Source: Bacillota bacterium | Lineage (GTDB): Bacteria > Bacillota > Clostridia > Lachnospirales > CAG-274 | NCBI GenBank assembly: GCA_017460805.1 | Contig: JAFUAF010000037.1 | Span: forward strand, 110,712 to 174,711 | Direction: 5' to 3' | Length of the DNA stretch: 64,000 nt | Shown here: positions 62,727-64,000 of the stretch, piece by piece | How the letters are laid out: every line of letters starts with the position of its first letter | How positions within the stretch are numbered: the first letter of the stretch is position 1 | Position numbers and translations under genes: made by a program | Notes under the pieces: model-generated | What the model was told of the DNA's origin: nothing | Database searches by the model: none | What the model saw: the letters and a program-made list of their open reading frames with translations, nothing else

Positions 62727-63788
62727 ATGGAAAAGGATAGTTTGACAATGGATATGATAAAGATAAACAATGAGGCAAGGGAGAATTCGAGGACAGCACA
62801 TCTTCTGGCAAAAGGATATGAGCCTGTGATTGGTTTGACGGTGCCCGTCGGAACTTCAAACAAAGATCTGGGTGTGGAGAATTCAGAACCTGAAAATGCG
62901 GAAAAACTGACTATTGATATCGGACAGGGCAAATCGAAACTGAATATGTATGTTTTCCGTCCCGCAAAGCTGAAAAACAAAGAGAAAACGCCGCTTATTT
63001 ATTTTATTCACGGCGGGGGCTATCATTTCGGTACTACCGGTATGGACGAGTCAAAGATTCAAGGTGTGGCAGATGCAAGCAATGCAACTGTCGTTTCTCC
63101 CGACTATACCCTTTCTTTAGACCCTGCTTACAAGTATCCTACGGAACTTGAAGAAGTGTATGCGGGATTGCTTTATGTGTATGAACACGCAGATGAATTA
63201 AATGTAGACAAGGATAATATAGTTATCGAGGGAGAAAGTGCAGGCGGAGGACTGACCGCGCGTCTTGCTCTTTATAACCGTGACAAAGGTACAGTGCCTC
63301 TGAAAGGACAGGTATTGATATATCCTATGCTCGATTACCGCACGGGCGGCAAAGATGATATTTACAATAATCAGTTTGCGGGCGAATTTGTCTGGACAAA
63401 GGAAAATAATGTTTTTGGATGGGGAAAATTGATCGCGGCGCAGGAAAATAAGCTTGCCGACGATGAAATGATATATTTTTCGCCTGCTGCTGCAACGGTC
63501 GAACAGCTGAAAGGATTGCCGCAAACATTTATGATAGTCGGCAGCCTTGACCTTTTCTGTGACGAAGATATATCCTATGCCCAAAAGCTTACGCAGGCAG
63601 GGGTTTTTACGGAACTTCATGTAGAACCGGGTGTTCCTCATGCTTATGAGTATTTAGAGGGAACACCGCAGACAGACCGCTTTTTTGAACTTAGGGACAA
63701 TGCTACCGCGCGTATGCTCGGAATTAAGAATGCTTCAAAACAAGAAATAAAATTTGTTGATATTCTTAAATACCTTTTTGATCTGTAA
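62727..63788 (+). CDS. Alpha/beta hydrolase (HSL/BD-FAE family esterase)
   Basis: 353 aa. The oxyanion motif IHGGGYHFG, the nucleophile elbow GESAGGGLTARLAL, the acid in VGSLDLFCDED and His in EPGVPHAYEY define a hormone-sensitive-lipase-like esterase acting on short acyl esters. There is no signal peptide, so it is cytosolic. ATG 62727 follows GGAGG. It stands downstream of the leader attenuator by about 200 bp and might be controlled by it. Confidence 0.9.
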   Translation: MEKDSLTMDMIKINNEARENSRTAHLLAKGYEPVIGLTVPVGTSNKDLGVENSEPENAEKLTIDIGQGKSKLNMYVFRPAKLKNKEKTPLIYFIHGGGYHFGTTGMDESKIQGVADASNATVVSPDYTLSLDPAYKYPTELEEVYAGLLYVYEHADELNVDKDNIVIEGESAGGGLTARLALYNRDKGTVPLKGQVLIYPMLDYRTGGKDDIYNNQFAGEFVWTKENNVFGWGKLIAAQENKLADDEMIYFSPAAATVEQLKGLPQTFMIVGSLDLFCDEDISYAQKLTQAGVFTELHVEPGVPHAYEYLEGTPQTDRFFELRDNATARMLGIKNASKQEIKFVDILKYLFDL

Positions 63789-63860
63789 TTGTCGGTTTGG
63801 GCAAGGGGAGTAAACACCCGTGAAGTCTGTGTAACGTCAGATATATGCTTTAAGAAAATA

Positions 63861-64000
63861 TATAGTAAACGACATTTAAAAATGTCCTTTACTATAACCC
63901 TGCGGGGCATGCACACGACTGCGTACAAGGAATAAAGCCGCTTTGCGGCTCGCAGTCGGCGCAAGTAAACGCCCAAAGTCCAAAGACTTTTGTCGTTTAC
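63861..64000 (+). repeat. Multi-hairpin structured repeat at the window end
   Basis: A 17-nt arm (63861-63877) pairs with 63880-63896 with one mismatch. CGACTGCG (63916-63923) pairs with CGCAGTCG (63951-63958), enclosing AGCCGC/GCGGCT (63936-63950); AAAGTC/GACTTT form a third stem (63975-63990). GTAAACGACA (63865-63874) is the exact complement of TGTCGTTTAC at the window end (63991-64000). The gene-free end 63789-64000 holds only this and related GTAAAC words. It may be a MITE-like or repeated element; it is cut by the window. Confidence 0.6.

Overview
This window looks like chromosome from an endospore-forming, polysaccharide-degrading anaerobic member of the Clostridia (Oscillospiraceae or Monoglobaceae type). 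That reading rests on Gram-positive ribosome-binding sites, sigma-G, a SipL-like SPOCS/LysM protein, a Spo0A-type DNA-binding domain, YhaM, and secreted enzymes ending in dockerin repeats (a pectate lyase and an SGNH hydrolase). Genus-level placement is inference. No rRNA, tRNA or CRISPR array was seen.

Layout. 1-3300: right end of an integrative element (replication-associated protein, excisionase, XRE repressor, tyrosine integrase, 11-bp iterated repeats). 3435-6640: a WG-repeat lipoprotein and small membrane proteins, one frameshifted. 6785-13517: tilS-hpt, a large polytopic membrane protein, a GT2 glycosyltransferase and a DUF6020-like membrane protein. 13615-20262: sporulation block (sigG, an M16 peptidase pair, lgt, a SipL-like protein, an unknown protein). 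20327-29407: minus-strand pyrimidine operon pyrB-pyrC-GNAT-small genes-pyrF-carA-carB behind a leader with a leader peptide and intrinsic terminator. 29461-35218: pectate lyase, sodium:solute symporter, FMN-binding protein, a Cys-rich small protein and a frameshifted SMR transporter. 35275-47902: housekeeping genes (nnr, acpS, birA, dus, hemW-like, hslO, methyltransferase, YdcF-like, PHP phosphatase, WYL regulator) plus a dockerin SGNH hydrolase and a second DUF6020-like protein. 47925-50489: an N-acetylmuramoyl-L-alanine amidase gene split by a two-gene element. 50614-64000: yhaM, rRNA uracil methyltransferase, rimO, pgsA, an S41 protease, pyrG, a DUF4127 protein, an M29 aminopeptidase, a second leader-peptide attenuator, an alpha/beta hydrolase and a highly structured repeat.

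The most striking item is the 2,031-bp element at about 48424-50459. It holds only a short serine recombinase and a divergent regulator with a Spo0A-type DNA-binding domain. It sits inside the Zn-binding DPGHGG motif of an amidase that begins like B. subtilis CwlC, the mother-cell lysis amidase, and has no signal peptide. A 5-bp core repeat flanks it. Joining the flanks restores the reading frame and a quasi-palindromic attB, and joining the element ends gives a quasi-palindromic attP with the same central dinucleotide. This is the design of skin-like developmental intervening elements, here reduced to recombinase plus regulator.

The second notable item is the pyrB leader: a perfect sigma-A promoter, a strong ribosome-binding site, a 31-codon leader ORF with a U-rich stretch, and an intrinsic terminator whose loop contains the leader stop codon. 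That is the layout of enterobacterial pyrBI attenuation rather than the PyrR system usual in Firmicutes.
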